Shown: positions 10,811-22,385, numbered from the stretch's first letter. The stretch is 64,000 nucleotides of DNA from Daucus carota subsp. sativus (GCF_001625215.2 NC_030381.2:4303131-4367130); one strand, 5' to 3'. The notes: a model not told the origin generated them from the sequence alone. Numbers and translations are program-made.

Positions 10811-11189
10811 AACAAAGCAATACACTGTAAGCATATATCTCAAACATTATAATAACCTGAAATTAAGATAAAATCTGAAACTGTATGGAATATATGTGTA
10901 TTGATCACTCCTACGGTTTCAAACAAACTCATGTTTATCAGTATATTGCACTATGTTTAGAAAGTAGGGGGCAGTATATATGTACGTATGTGTGTGTAAT
11001 GTGCATCTCTATCTCTCCATCCTCTTATATTATCATATATAATTCTTGTTTCCTTTCTTTTCTTGTTATAATTGTATGATAATATGAGTATCACATGTGT
11101 GAATTCTGCAAAGAGGCCTCACATCTTGAAACGGAGGGGGTAAAAGATACAAAATGACGTGTTCATTTATTCAAGAAATAACAAGCACG

Positions 11190-11445
11190 GAAAAATCGGA
11201 TGTAATTACCCTGTACAAAAGAATCAAAATATAATGAAATAACTCAAGTTTTTTCGATATACTGCATGTGGGGGGAGTGAGAAGCCGAACAAATCAAAAT
11301 ATAATTAAATAATTCTAGCTTTAATTATTGATATAGTCATTGTTGGGGAAATAAGAAACCGAACAAATCAAAATATAACACAATAATTCTAGCTTTATTA
11401 ATATATGGTGCATGTCGGGGAAATGAGATGCTCGGCTTCTACATT
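11190..11445. repeat. 72-bp minisatellite, about 3 copies
   Basis: Three degenerate repeats, each holding 'aacaaatcaaaatata' and 'gcatgttggggaaat'-like segments. They lie about 330 bases beyond the DUF1677 stop codon. Confidence 0.8.
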
Positions 11446-11769
11446 TATACATGCAAGACTAATATATAGATAATATGAGACTATTGATAAACTCGGCATA
11501 CGAATGGTTCTTGATCAACAAAGAGAGCAGAAAGATTTATTCAATTCGTTCGACAAAAAACTTAGACATTGAATTAGTAAAGATCCAGTGCCAAACTATT
11601 GCATTAGCTAAGCACCTTCACTTCCTCAAATTCAATTTTTTTAATTTCCTAATCTAATTTATTTATTTTACAAAGACAGTTAATTTATTGTGATTGAAGC
11701 ATCGGCCTTCTTTGGAGTATTTTTCTTCCAGGAGATACACTGAGTATGTTTGGTTCGAGGTCCGCTGTT

Positions 11770-12240
11770 TCAAGCATCCATGCTGGGGAAACAGCTCTGC
11801 GACCTCACGAACTTAGCTCGGGTGAGATCCGACCCGTCTCTGCCCTGCGGAGTGCTTGGTTTAGACCTCACACTGGTTGGTGACACCAAGCTCCTGATCA
11901 CCAGCTGCTTCAGTGCTGAGATGAGCTCTTCCGTCGGCTTCTCTGGCGGTGACCTGGACTCCTCACAGAAGCTCGCGTGCCGCTCCAGAGCCTCCTCCTT
12001 GCTGATTCTCCAGCCAGATCTCTTCATCTCCTCCTTCACCGCCTCGACACACAGCCCGCAGATCCACCAGCCTTCGTTCCTCTCCCTAACACGAGCAATA
12101 TACGCAATGGTACACTCCTCTATTAACTCGCAGCACTGGCACTTCACCACTTCAAGCGGTCTGTTCACCACATCATCATCATTCTCCGCTGATTCAGCTC
12201 CTGTGACCTTGACAACCGCGGTCTCCTCCCTCTCCATCAT
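11770..12240 (-). CDS. DUF1677 family protein, long form (copy 2)
   Basis: A 156-aa, single-exon protein of the plant-specific DUF1677 family; no biochemical function is established for the family. The core is a cysteine cluster that looks metal-binding: Cys34, Cys36, Cys37, Cys43, then Cys61 and Cys64 (CQCC...EEC...WWICGLC), with the family-typical IARVRER between. It has an acidic N-terminus with an Asp run (21-23), and after the core the RHASFCEE segment. The Ser/Arg-rich C-terminal tail (RSLVSPTS to the SCFPSMDA end) is typical of full-length family members. I start at the MM pair (12240) because that start is shared by all copies; the frame is open 24 codons further up, but there it is untranslated leader. 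A TATA box lies about 82 bp upstream. No signal peptide or membrane segment. The protein is identical to copy 4. Confidence 0.88.
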   Translation of the reverse strand: MMEREETAVVKVTGAESAENDDDVVNRPLEVVKCQCCELIEECTIAYIARVRERNEGWWICGLCVEAVKEEMKRSGWRISKEEALERHASFCEESRSPPEKPTEELISALKQLVIRSLVSPTSVRSKPSTPQGRDGSDLTRAKFVRSQSCFPSMDA

Positions 12241-12321
12241 GACTAATTTAAGTGAAAAAATTATTGAATGCACAAACTGAAACCGAGAACTGAATTGAAT
12301 ACAAATGAACAAACGCTATTG

Positions 12322-12329
12322 TATTTATA
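12322..12329 (-). promoter_or_regulatory. TATA box of DUF1677 copy 2
   Basis: TATAAATA on the minus strand, about 82 bp upstream of the MM start. This predicts a leader of about 50 nt. It is conserved at the same spacing in copies 3, 4, 5, 6 and 8 and missing in copy 7. Confidence 0.6.
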
Positions 12330-12429
12330 TTCTCTTTCTCCCACCCGGAGCCTTGAGAATAAACAAACTCAGTACAAATAAGGAAAATGTATGAGATCAT
12401 ATACATCGATCTCCGAGCTGCTCTAGGCA

Positions 12430-14176
12430 CTTGGCTGTTTGTAATTAACGGACGCTTGGGAAATTTCTAGGAGCCCGAATGCACTGGCAATGCTTATCAG
12501 TTTGTGGTTTATATTTAGAAAAAGTAAGTGGCATTACGTCTGTTTGTGTAGTGTGCATCTCTATCCCATTATGAGTTCTTTCTCTTGTACTATCTGCTCA
12601 TCGTATACAATTCTTATGTTTTCTTTTCTCTGTGCTAGCTAGCCATCGTCCTGGTCTCATACTCTTCATGCTTCTTTATATGTGATCTACAATATGATAT
12701 GCTGATTTGTTAACTTATTTTTTGCCTAAAGCTTGATTAAAAGTTTTTTAAAATATCTTGATCGTGTGCTAGCACAACTGATTTTTTGGGTTAAAAATCG
12801 GTGGATATAAAACTCGGTCAAAAATTATATTAATCGGTCAAAAATCTGTCAACATATTAAAATTGTAAAAATTTGGGGAAAAGAATTTAAAAAATTAAAA
12901 TAATTATATATATTATAAATATTATTAAATAAATCCCGATTAATAAATCGAATAATCATTGTGATTAGTCATCGATTTTCCGACAAAACGCTAATCGATT
13001 GTTTGTGATTTTCGCTTTTTACAATACTACATCATACATATTTTAAATATTTTATTTATTTATTTATTTAAAAATTTAAGTTAATACAATCCTATATTCA
13101 AGTCCTTCACTTCTTGTAAAATTAGAAGGATGGATTTCTAGTATTTTAATACTGATCATCTAATGGAATTTCAAATAAAGAAAGTCTTGAAAATTTTAAT
13201 ATTAGATCTTTCTCCGTCTCCGTTCACTATATCAAAAGTGTTGGTTTAAATGCAAAAAAAATGATCGGAGATCACACGTCTGTGTTACCATTGATATCAA
13301 ATGATTTCACTATATACATGAATATCATCATAGTATTGATAACACGTGATTCGGTATCACCGTCGGTCTTTAAATAAAAGTGTCGCAAAAATTAGCGGAT
13401 TGAATATCAAATATTTTAGCGTCGTGGATGGGCAATGAATTTTCGAACACAAACTAAAAACAACAAAATTCTTTGAGCACTTTTCACTCTCTCCCATTCT
13501 TCACTCTTTCTCAGCAGTTAATACTCTCGTTCTTCACTCTCTCTCAACGGCGAATACACAGTGACAACGGGGAAGGAAAATAACAATCTACGAGTCTACG
13601 AATCTTCAGAAAATAATCGAGGTTTCACAGATTTAGAGTTATACAATTAGCAATTAGGGCTTCTTTCAGCAAGGGTTTCAACACGTAGCAAATTGTGTCT
13701 TTTTCGGCGATCGAGAGTTTCAACTATTTATGATTATACATCAATTGGAACTTTTATCTGACGTGTTATAAAGACATCACAATTAAAAAGTAAGATAAAT
13801 ACAAATATAGTTGACTGTCGTGAACGATCTAAAATAGATGTAATAATATAAGCATAGTGACGTTTAACTTATTTTTCAACACAACATATACAAAATGATG
13901 TAAAATATATAAATGTAGTACCTGACGTATTACCTTTTTTCTCCGAATAATATGGACTTTATGTAATGACGCGACACAATTAAAGATTATTACCGTGCCT
14001 GAAAAAAAATAATCAAAATCACATATATTTCTTTCCGGAAATAGTATATACAAACAATTGAATATAATTTTCATGTACAAACAAATCAAAATATAACCAA
14101 ATAAATAATTACGAAAAACTGAATGCTATTATCATTTACGAACAATTTGAATTCCGTCCATGTAAATATTAACACA
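12430..14176. other. AT-rich spacer upstream of the long-form gene
   Basis: Almost identical to 28593-30381 and 41464-43250. It includes repeated 'atcggtcaaaaat' segments near 12815-12850 and a CTCT-rich patch near 13485-13545. U1 lacks 46 bases near 13232 that are present in U2 and U3 (29393-29440). No gene is supported. Confidence 0.55.
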
Positions 14177-14418
14177 TAGGGGTGGCAATATCAGACACGA
14201 CCCGAACCCGCTACCCGATTTACTGAGACAAAATCCGAAAGTTACCCGAAAATCACCCGATTGACACGAAATGGACCCGAAATGACCCGAAATTAGAATT
14301 TCGTTTCTAATAACTTCAATTTTCAGTTTTTATTTAATTTTAAGTAATTTTAGCTTGAACCGAAATCGACCCCATTGCTGACACTAACACTACCCGTTGC
14401 CCGAAATTGTCACCCCTA
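14177..14418. mobile_element. hAT-like MITE (U1 copy)
   Basis: A 242-bp element with TIR TAGGGGTGGCAAT and a matching right end TTGTCACCCCTA. It is rich in ACCCGAA motifs. The 8-bp flanks are TTAACACA and TTAACACC, one mismatch apart. It is at the same site as 30382, 43251 and 60458, so it was inserted before the units were duplicated. Confidence 0.88.
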
Positions 14419-15996
14419 TTAACACCACCTCCATATTCTATGAAACCTCAAAATTATAATTCTCTTATACACTTAGCCAAGGACCTTAATTGTTTTAGAG
14501 ACATAATTTTCTTCACCATTTTAACACTTAGCCAAGAACCTTGTTTCAGACAGATATTAAGAAGTTGATTTATCAAGTAATTCATATGTCTCACTTAATT
14601 TTATGCATTTTTTTCACTATTCAACAAGTATTTCAATACTCTTATAAAATATAATTTGATAACTAATTTTTAAGATTTTTTCCGGAATAAAAGTTCAGAT
14701 ATTAAAATTTTATGTAGATAAAAATATTTTTAAAATAATTACAAAATTATATTTTACACAAATATTAAAATGCCTGCGCGTTCTGTTCCTCGATACCGGG
14801 CAGGAGTATATGTTACTCAGAGGCAAGGAGGGAGTAGCGGACAAAGACAGACGAGAAAGAATATAGTTCATGGGAGTTTTAACAAGTCTGACAAGACTAT
14901 TGATGAAATAAGCATAAGAATGGTTCTTGAACTTGGTGAGGTGAAACATTAATTCATGAAAGCAATTACACAGCTGAATTAATCTTACCTCTTAAGTCAG
15001 GGTCCGGCCATCCATCTTGATTTTTATGGAGCATTTTCTTCATTATTTACTGCAAATATTTCATATAAATCAGCATAAAAAATATGATAAATGACTTTTG
15101 ACATGTAAACACTCAAAGAAAAATACAGATATTTAATATTACATTTTTCACGAAGAACTTTTGAGTTGAACTAGGTCTAAACTTCATTCAATCGGATCAC
15201 GATATAAGAGGAGCAAGACACCTGGAAGTGAAATTAGATCTGAGAATATACAAACTTACACTCAATCAGTGTTGGAACAAGATTAAAGTGATGCAATTGT
15301 TTGTATGATATATATAAAATGATCAATCACATATATACTGGTGATTTGAGAATTAATGAATGATGTTGCTTAACGATTATGGATAAAAAGATGGATAAAA
15401 CGAGAACTACGTGTGGTTTTGTGATGTATATCAGATCTAGATCGGCGATGACGATGACGATGGGGATGTGTGGTTCTGTGATGTATATCAGATCTAGATC
15501 CAGATCAAGATCTAGATCGGCAATGACGATGACGATCGGGATTTGAGAATTCAGGGATGAGGTAGTTTAAAGAATATAAATATAAAGACGGTTTAGTGAT
15601 GTATATATAGTGAAATCAATCAGATCTTGATTTTTATATCGGCGATGACGACGACGATTTGAGAATTTAAGAATGAGGTAGTTCAAAGAATATAAATATA
15701 AAGACGGATAACACGAGAAGCAAGAACTGTGAGAATTTTATACATAAATTCAAGATGTTATACCCACCCGGTTCACTCAGCTTGCCCCCAATCTACCTCG
15801 AGCCCACTAAAACCTCAGTGAGACTCCGAAGAGGCCCAAATGAAAAAGGCTCCAGACAAGTTAAAGAGCCAATCCTTGATCCCCCGTTCCACTAGGCCCC
15901 ATCCTCTCCCACTAGGCCCCACCTAGGTCTTATCAAGACCCAGCTTGGAGTTTATCTTCGGGCCCACAAACTATTTAGTAGTTTGTACTAAAATAA

Positions 15997-15999
<3 letters not shown>
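14419..15999. other. Right-hand spacer of the unit
   Basis: Shared by all units (30622, 43491, 60700). It contains a 60-codon plus frame at 14770 (MPARSVPR...) that I reject as non-coding, a degenerate copy of the splice-bounded segment (about 14992-15053, minus), and a GAT/GACGAT-rich minisatellite at 15418-15680. No gene is supported. Confidence 0.55.
15418..15680. repeat. GATCTAGATC / GATGACGAT minisatellite
   Basis: Two to three degenerate repeats of a unit containing 'gtgatgtatatcagatctag', 'atcggc' and 'gatgacgatgacgat'. The internal copy number of the 'agatctagatc' part differs between units: it is shorter at 44500-44580 and longer at 61700-61830. Confidence 0.75.

Positions 16000-16033
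<34 letters not shown>
16000..16033. repeat. (TA)n microsatellite at the Copia junction
   Basis: The TA run present at all unit boundaries. Here it abuts the Copia fragment directly, so the breakpoint lies in the repeat. Confidence 0.85.
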
Positions 16034-16034
<1 letters not shown>

Positions 16035-16036
<2 letters not shown>

Positions 16037-18006
16037 ATCCGGAAAGAAGCCTATTGTCGGTGAAAAGGCAAATGTGGTGGAGCATGCTCAAAGCTCCAAG
16101 TCCAAGAAGACCAGTTCCGGGAAAGGGACTAAACTGGCACCCAAAGGAGGAGTTTCGAAGCCTTCGAAGTTCCAAGGAAAGTGCTTCAACTGTGACAAAG
16201 TTGGTCATAGGTCTGCTGACTGTAGGAAGCCTAAGAAGACCAAGAAGAAAGAAGCAAACATGGTTGATGATATCTCCAAGGAGATAGGTGATATAGACCT
16301 CTGTGCTACGGTCTCTGAAGTGAACCTGGTTGGATCTAATCCGCGAGAATGGTGGATTGATACAGGAGCATCTAGGCATATTTGCTCCGACAAGGCGACT
16401 TTCTCTAGCCTTGTAGCTTCTGATGCTGGTGAGAAGCTCTACATGGGAAACTCTGCGACTTCTACCATTGAAGGGGAAGGCACGGTGATTCTGAAGATGA
16501 CCTCTGGGAAGAATCTGACTTTGAAGAATGTACTTTATGTGCCTGATATTCGCAAGAACCTTGTGTCCGGTTCTTTGTTGAGTAAACATGGCTTTCGCAT
16601 TGTAATAGAGTCAGATAAAGTTGTTTTGTCTAAGAGTGGTATGTTTGTAGGCAAGGGCTATGCTAGTGATGGGCTGTTTAAGCTCAATGTAATGTCCATT
16701 AAGGAAAATAATGAAATGAAGAATTCTTCTGCTTACTTGCTTGAGTCTCCTAATTTATGGCATGCTAGATTAGGACATGTGAATTATGACACTTTACGAA
16801 GATTAAGTGCAAAAGAATACATACCAAAATTAACTATCGATTCAAAACATAAGTGTGAAACTTGTGTTGAGGCAAAATTAACGAGATCATCCTTTAAACG
16901 TGTGGAAAGAAACACCAAGGTGCTGGACCTAATACATAGCGATATATGTGATTTAAAATTCGCTCCAACAAGAGGAGGAAATAAGTATTTTATTACATTC
17001 ATAGATGATTGTACAAAATACTGCTATGTATATTTGCTGAAAAGCAAAGATGAAGCTATAGATAAATTCAAAATCTATAAGGAAGAAGTCGAGAGACAAC
17101 AAACTGAGAAAATCAAAAGGATTCGTAGCGATCGTGGAGGTGAATATGTTGAACCGTTTGGGGAATTCTGTTCACAACATGGTATAATCCATGAGGTCAC
17201 TGCACCATACTCCCCTCAGTCAAATGGAGTGGCTGAGAGGAAGAATCGCACTCTCAAAGAGATGATGAATGCGATGTTGCTAAGCTCTGGACTTCCGCAA
17301 TCGATGTGGGGGGAAGCCATCTTAAGCGCAAATAATATTTTAAATATTACTATGCGCAAGAATAAGGATGTGAGTCCTTATGAAATGTGGGAGAAAAAGA
17401 AACCGAGTTACAAACACCTGAAAGTGTGGGGGTGCCTTGCTAAGGTACTGATCCCTACACCTAAGAAGGTGAAGATTGGTCCAAAAACCGTGGATTGTAT
17501 CTTCATCGGATATCCTCCACGTAGTACAGCATATCGGTTTCTTGTGTATGACTCTAAGATTCCTGAGATTCAAAAGAATACGATCATGGAATCAAGAAAT
17601 GCCTCATTCTTTGAGACTACGTTTCCTTGTAATCCAAGAAACGAGCACCCTACGACATCTAAACGAACTCATGAATCTGGAGATGATGAAAATGAGAATG
17701 ATGAAAGTGAAGATGAAAATGTGGGGGTTGTGAGGAGGAGCAAAAGACAACGAACGGAGAAATCCTTTGGGTCTGACTTTATGACCTATTTGCTCGAAGA
17801 AGGTGATCCGAAAACCTATAAGGAAGCGGTCACCTCACCTGATGGACCTATGTGGAAAGAGGCCATCAAAAGCGAAATTGATTCTATCCTACAGAATCAC
17901 ACTTGGGAGTTAGTGGACTTGCCACCTGGTTGTAAAGCACTAGGCAGCAAATGGGTTTTCAAAAAGAAATTGAAACCTGACGGAACCATTGATAAGTATA
18001 AGGCCG
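16035..18006 (+). pseudogene. Copia (Ty1) gag-pol fragment, truncated at both ends
   Basis: One open frame of about 655 codons covers the C-terminal end of gag and most of pol up to the first part of reverse transcriptase. In order: a zinc knuckle CFNCDKVGHRSADC (about 16182-16223); an aspartic protease centre DTGAS (about 16360); a GAG-pre-integrase segment with LWHARLGH and a CETC pair (about 16757-16870); the integrase core with HSD, RSDRGGEY and the VAERKNR acidic residue (about 16935-17260); a basic/acidic linker (about 17640-17760); and the RT start (MWKEAIKSEI to KYKA, about 17850-18004). The remaining RT with its catalytic YVDD motif, RNase H, the gag N-terminus and both LTRs are absent. 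An in-frame stop sits at 16032 in the TA run. The frame has no internal stops, so the insertion or truncation is fairly recent, but it cannot transpose by itself. Confidence 0.9.
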
Positions 18007-18920
18007 CGTTTGTGTGTGTGCGCGAGAAACAGTGTACGTAAGGAGGCAGTATAGAACGAAGGATATAAGAACAGAGATCCGAGTCCAGTGCGTAACTGTC
18101 TCCTTAAAGCGTATTTCGCCCTCACCGTGTGTGATGAACGATCGCCTCCCAGGATAAAACGGATTGACGATGCGAGAAGCACCTTCGACGAACTTGAACA
18201 AGGACTGAAACTATCACCGACGCGGCTAGGGTTTTGGGTGCGAGAGAGGCTGTGTATTTTTCGTGTATATAAACCCTAAACTATAATGAATATATATAGG
18301 CAATGCAAGACTTGTGCGCTACGCTTTGTAATTAATTAAAACGCGTTAATTAATTCACACGGTTATAAATTAAATCCGAAATCAAATCGAATTAATTTAA
18401 ACCAAACAATTAATCCGAAATCAAATCGGAATTAATTTCTGTCAATTTAATTGAGCCCAAGCCCAGTGGAAAATTAAATTCAGCAAAACTAGTCCGTAAT
18501 TCTTCGGGCCCAAATTTTGCTGCATTCGTGTCCGCAGGTCGCACACGCGGAAAAGCCCGAGGCTTGCGAAGCCACGAAACTCCCCTCGAAATCCCACAAT
18601 TTGCACCCCCCCCTGCGCGCACGTAGGTGGTGGAGCATAACACACTAACACAAGTTAAACACTACAAGAGTGTTCTACTATATAAACCCATTAAAGGCCC
18701 ATATTCTTTTCTATGTGGGATACTTGCTCTCTTTTCTAATTTTCCACTACCAAGGAAGCAACTTTGGATCATCACAACTCATCCATTCCTTAGTCGTTTT
18801 GAGTGAATAAACATGCATTGGAAAGCTCTCTCGGAGGAGAACATAATCCAAGCATAACCCGCCACGAGCACGTAGCCGAGCCTCACTCAAATTGGTGCTC
18901 AAAATGACAAATTTCCAACA
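18007..18920 (-). mobile_element. Copia-type LTR, opposite orientation
   Basis: Read on the minus strand this begins TGTTGGAAAT and ends ...CACACACA, with the TG...CA ends expected of an LTR. It holds a TATA-like 'tttatatag' near 18680. The polypurine tract 'tgtggggga' lies directly before its first base (18921-18930 on the plus strand), so this is a 3' LTR of a minus-strand element. The low-coordinate end is approximate because of a GT/CA repeat. It abuts the plus-strand gag-pol fragment, so the two are different insertions or an inverted rearrangement of one. Confidence 0.7.
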
Positions 18921-19540
18921 ATCCCCCACATGGGTGAGATTGATGATTTTCAGTAGCACACACCAGACAGACAGACACGGGGTTTGACTTTTGGTGATAG
19001 TTTCCGCGATCAGATATAGCATACGATAGGTAGAGAATGCTCCTTGAACCTTCGCTCGATTAAGCACATCGACTTTACTGGTAGACAGTGGACGTGCTTG
19101 TCCTTGAACTGTTCGACCGTTTGTGTAAACGATGATATACTTATCACTATATCCTTTCTGACTTGTTCAGTTCTCATGAGTATGTCCATTTTGGCCATGG
19201 AACATCGTCCTGGTTCTGCGGGAGTTTCTAAAGAATTGTGCCTCGCAATTCTCCTTTGAAGCGGCCCCACTTCTCTCCTACATAGGTGATCTTTATCTTC
19301 TAGAGTAACCCGCGGTTACTCAACTGAATTCCATGCGTGTACCACTCCATGTATTCACCAAAGATCATTAAAAGCTCAAGGCTTAACCTCGTACCTTACG
19401 GGTCTCACTGTTTCTTCATCATAGGAACAGGCCAGGGGTTACCCCCACAGTGATTAGGTCATCATGATTTAGTTGTCCCATTGAACCAAGTTCTTGGGAT
19501 CTCCAGTCAGCAATGGTTGGGTGTCCACCATGATGCCGTT
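18921..19540 (-). mobile_element. Copia 3' internal region (non-coding), minus strand
   Basis: Sequence between the polypurine tract and the breakpoint with the SINE. Short minus frames (for example 19010-19270) are interrupted and show no RT or RNase H motif, so I read it as the region downstream of pol in the same element as the LTR at 18007-18920. It is cut at 19540, where U2 begins inside its SINE. Confidence 0.5.
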
Positions 19541-19598
19541 AACCTGTGACCAAGAGGATACAAGTCCCCTCTTTTAACCAGCTGAACCAACCCTTGCG
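19541..19598 (-). mobile_element. Truncated Au-like SINE at the start of U2
   Basis: Only the box A/box B end of the SINE survives (aacctgtgaccaagaggata to gcgggcatc), matching 32420-32480. The rest was removed when the Copia sequences became joined here. Confidence 0.8.
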
Positions 19599-20498
19599 GG
19601 CATCTCTTAGGTACGTTAATTAAGATTTCGCAGGAGAACTTGTCTTATTTTATAGTTTTGTATTCTCCAGTTGAATTTTGTATTTAGTATTTGAAATCAT
19701 GAGAGATTTTAACAATTGATTTCAAAGAGTCTATTCAAAATTTTGGGTTTTGCAACAACATTTACCTTGTTTGTAGTATAAATTAGGTTTCTCGAGCAGA
19801 ATTCGCTTTATTGTGTAGAATTAATATGATATTTACGTAAAATGCGTTCAGGTGTATAATTTTGCCTTATTTCTAGTATCGTGTTTATATATTATATATT
19901 AAAATTATTTTTGAACACACAACGATGCAAAAATTATTTTGTATTATTAATATGATATTTACATATAATTTTTTTAATATAACGATAACCATGGTGACAC
20001 ATGATATTGATTCCTCATAAGCGTGTTCAGCACAAGTTATATGAAAAAATTATTTGTTTTGTTTATAAGAAAGTAGTGATGTTTCCTCATCTATTTTCAA
20101 CATGCTTATAAACATAATGAATAAGACATTGAAAAATATTGGTAAATTTTTCACTTAAAAAAGAGATGATGAGAAGGAGAGAGGGAGCAGAGTGGAGAGA
20201 AGGGGGCGTAGCCGTGTAGGGCGTGGGGTGGCTGGGAGAGGCAGGAGAAGGTGCAGAGGGGTGGCGTAATGGCTCAACCAGTCAGGGAACTGTGTAATTT
20301 TTTTGAAAGTTCTGCATTTTTCCCAAAATACAGCCAACCACATTATTCCATTGATCTCAAGCTACAGTAGTAGTTGTTCTTTAAACCTTGCTCTATAATT
20401 TCAAGCAATAAAGAAACAGCAAACCTGCAACAACAATTACCAAAGGACCTTAGAACAAAACCAAAAATCTTCATTGTTGCCTATAAATAACATATTTA
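19599..20498. other. Start-of-unit spacer
   Basis: AT-rich sequence shared with 503-1545, 32481-33376, 45338-46233 and, in part, 62595-62900. It has the GC-rich purine patch at 20170-20280. No gene is supported. Confidence 0.55.
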
Positions 20499-20633
20499 TT
20501 GTTGTGGTGTCCAGCATATCCGTAACTCGAAACGTGGCGCTGACTGCTACACTATGAAGGTTATAGTTGAGCTATCTCCAAGAATTAGCTGGTTTTGGTG
20601 TAGTGGTAAGCGCTTGGATCCTAACATTGATGA
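20499..20633. mobile_element. Small insertion with a tRNA-like A box
   Basis: About 135 bases present in S subunits of U2-U4 (also about 33377-33511 and 46234-46368) but absent at the equivalent place in U1 (5118) and in L subunits. It contains 'ggttttggtgtagtggtaag', close to a pol III box A, but no good box B. It could be a SINE fragment. The ends are estimates from alignment by eye. Confidence 0.4.
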
Positions 20634-20847
20634 TCAACTATATCCACAATTATGGAGTTATATTCTACGCGAGTTCAATTTATTTATGCTGCAACGCTTT
20701 GTTTAAGTTTCTTCAGAATAACATATTTTTACAAGGGACATTCTCCTTTTTATAACAAGTCAGTGCAGAGCCAAGAATGTCCAAAGTAATAATAGAGAAA
20801 AGTTATACAGAAACAACTATGTTGACGGACATTAGATCATATTTAAA

Positions 20848-21110
20848 ATGAACGGCATTCATCCTCCACTTCTTCTTTTTCAGTTTCTTTTTATTCTCCT
20901 AAACTTATTTATTTATTTATTTCTTACTAATATTGCTGGGCATCGGCCTTTAGCTGGAGCATTTTTCTTCATGAACCAGATGCCTGAGTTTCTTCAGTTT
21001 GGTTTCTTCGTTATACGATATTGCACCAGAAGCAGCCACTCGAAGTCGAACTCCCCCTCTGTTAATTTTCCTGTGAATGCCGCTTGTGCTTACTCCTCCG
21101 CGATATATGT
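20848..21110. repeat. Conserved subunit block (S version)
   Basis: S-subunit version of the block at 5321-5600. Compared with the L version it has a 6-bp and a 4-bp insertion near 21045-21065, which shifts every frame. Confidence 0.55.
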
Positions 21111-21429
21111 GTATTATCACCCCTTAGGTTCTAAAAAACTCATGTTTATCAGTATATTGCACTATGTTTAGAAAGTAGGGGGCAGTATGTACGTGTATGT
21201 GTGTAATGTGCATCTCTATCTCTTCATCCTCTTATATTATGTAGTTATCTATTCACCATATATAATTCTTTGTTTTCTTTGATCTTTTCTTATAATTATC
21301 TGATGATACGAGTATTTCATGTGGAAATTTTGCAGAGACGCCTAACATTTTGAAACGGAGGGAGTAAATTAAAGATACAAAGTGATATGTTCATTTATTC
21401 TGGAATAACAAGCACCAAAATATCGGATG

Positions 21430-21590
21430 TAATTATCATGTACAAACAAATTAAAATATAACAAAATAAATGTAGCTTTATCGATATACTGCATGTTGGG
21501 GAAATAAGAAGCCGAACAAATCAAAATATAACAAAATAACTATAGCTTTATCGATACAGTGCATGTCGGGGAAATGAGAAGCCGGGCTTC
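21430..21590. repeat. 72-bp minisatellite, 2 copies
   Basis: Two repeats of a unit of about 72 bp starting 'caaacaaattaaaatataac' and including 'gcatgttggggaaata'. It lies about 340 bases beyond the S-gene stop. Confidence 0.8.
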
Positions 21591-21925
21591 TACATTCATA
21601 TATGCAAGACTAATATGAGACTATTGATAAACTCAGTATAGAAATGGTTCTTGAACAAGGAGAGCAGAAAGATTTATTCAAATTCGTTCATTGCTAATTA
21701 TTCGAGACAAATAAACTTAGATACTGAATTAGTAAAGATCCAGGGCCCAACTATTGCATTAGCTAAGCACTTTCACTTCCTCAAATTCAATTTATTTATT
21801 TTTCCTAATCTAATTTATTTATTTTACAATAAAAGTTCATTTATTGTCATTGAAGCATCAGCCTTCTTTGGAGTATCTTTCTTCCCAGAGATACACCGAG
21901 TATGTTTGGTTTGAGATCCGCTGTT

Positions 21926-22303
21926 TCATGCATCCATGCTGGGGAAACAGCTCTTCATCAACAGCTGCTTCAGCGCTGAGATGAGCTCTTCCGTCGGCTT
22001 CTCTGGCGGTGACCTGGACTCCTCACAGAAGCTCGCGTGCCGCTCCAGAGCCTCCTCCTTGCTGATCCTCCAGCCAGATCTCTTGATCTCCTCCTTCACC
22101 ACCTCGCCACACAGCCCGCAGATCCACCAGCCTTCATTCCTCTCCCTAACACGAGCAATATATGCAATGGTACACTCCTCTATTAACTCGCAGCACTGGC
22201 ACTTCACCACTTCAAGCGGTCTGTTCACCACATCATCATCATCATTCTCCGCTGATTCAGCTCCTGTCACCTTGACAACCGCGGTCTCCTCCGTCTCCAT
22301 CAT
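21926..22303 (-). CDS. DUF1677 family protein, short form (copy 3)
   Basis: A 125-aa protein with the complete DUF1677 cysteine core (CQCC...EEC...WWICGLC) and RHASFCEE segment. After LKQL the chain goes straight to LMKSCFPSMDA: 32 codons of the long-form tail are missing by an in-frame 96-bp deletion. It carries four Asp in the N-terminal run against three in the long form, and CGEVV where its U3 twin has CGEAV. The start is the MM pair at 22303; an upstream open frame to 22408 is leader. TATA box at 22386-22393. The family's molecular function is unknown; the core looks like a small metal-binding domain. Confidence 0.85.
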   Translation of the reverse strand: MMETEETAVVKVTGAESAENDDDDVVNRPLEVVKCQCCELIEECTIAYIARVRERNEGWWICGLCGEVVKEEIKRSGWRISKEEALERHASFCEESRSPPEKPTEELISALKQLLMKSCFPSMDA

Positions 22304-22385
22304 GACTAATTTAAGTGAAAAAAATTCTTGAATGCACAAACTAAAACTGAGAACTGAATTAAATACAAATGAACAAACGCTATTG

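Larger units (their letters stand above)
297..16034. repeat. Tandem unit U1 (two subunits, rearranged)
   Basis: Left copy of the large tandem unit. Its right part (from about 10.6 kb) is nearly identical to U2 at an offset of about 16.16 kb (11770 to 27933). Its left part is diverged and carries insertions absent from U2-U4. Near 1550 the sequence jumps from the start-of-unit spacer (as in 20480) to the mid-unit spacer (as in 24495), so an interior stretch was lost there. The second subunit begins near 8160 with the same 'gttagtggagatttacgaag' segment seen at 1558, 24501 and 37373. Confidence 0.75.

Noticed and set aside
11750..12280. Long plus-strand frames antisense to the DUF1677 genes (also at 27913, 40785, 63435)
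   Set aside because: These are shadows of the minus-strand genes: Ser-rich text without domain features, opposite the cysteine-core frame.
14770..14952. Conserved 60-codon plus frame (MPARSVPR...) in the right-hand spacer of U1-U4
   Set aside because: Most differences in the U4 copy are amino-acid changing, no start context or homolog is apparent, and the opposite strand is equally open. Conservation is explained by recent duplication.
18747..19270. Minus frames of 86-106 codons read as a host gene
   Set aside because: They lie in the LTR and 3' internal region of a minus-strand Copia element and overlap its polypurine tract; no domain is visible.
20848..21171. 107-codon frame with a hydrophobic start and MNQMPEF segment, repeated in several units
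   Set aside because: Related copies differ by a 4-bp indel and by stop codons in this frame, and the hydrophobic start comes from 'tttattta' low-complexity DNA.
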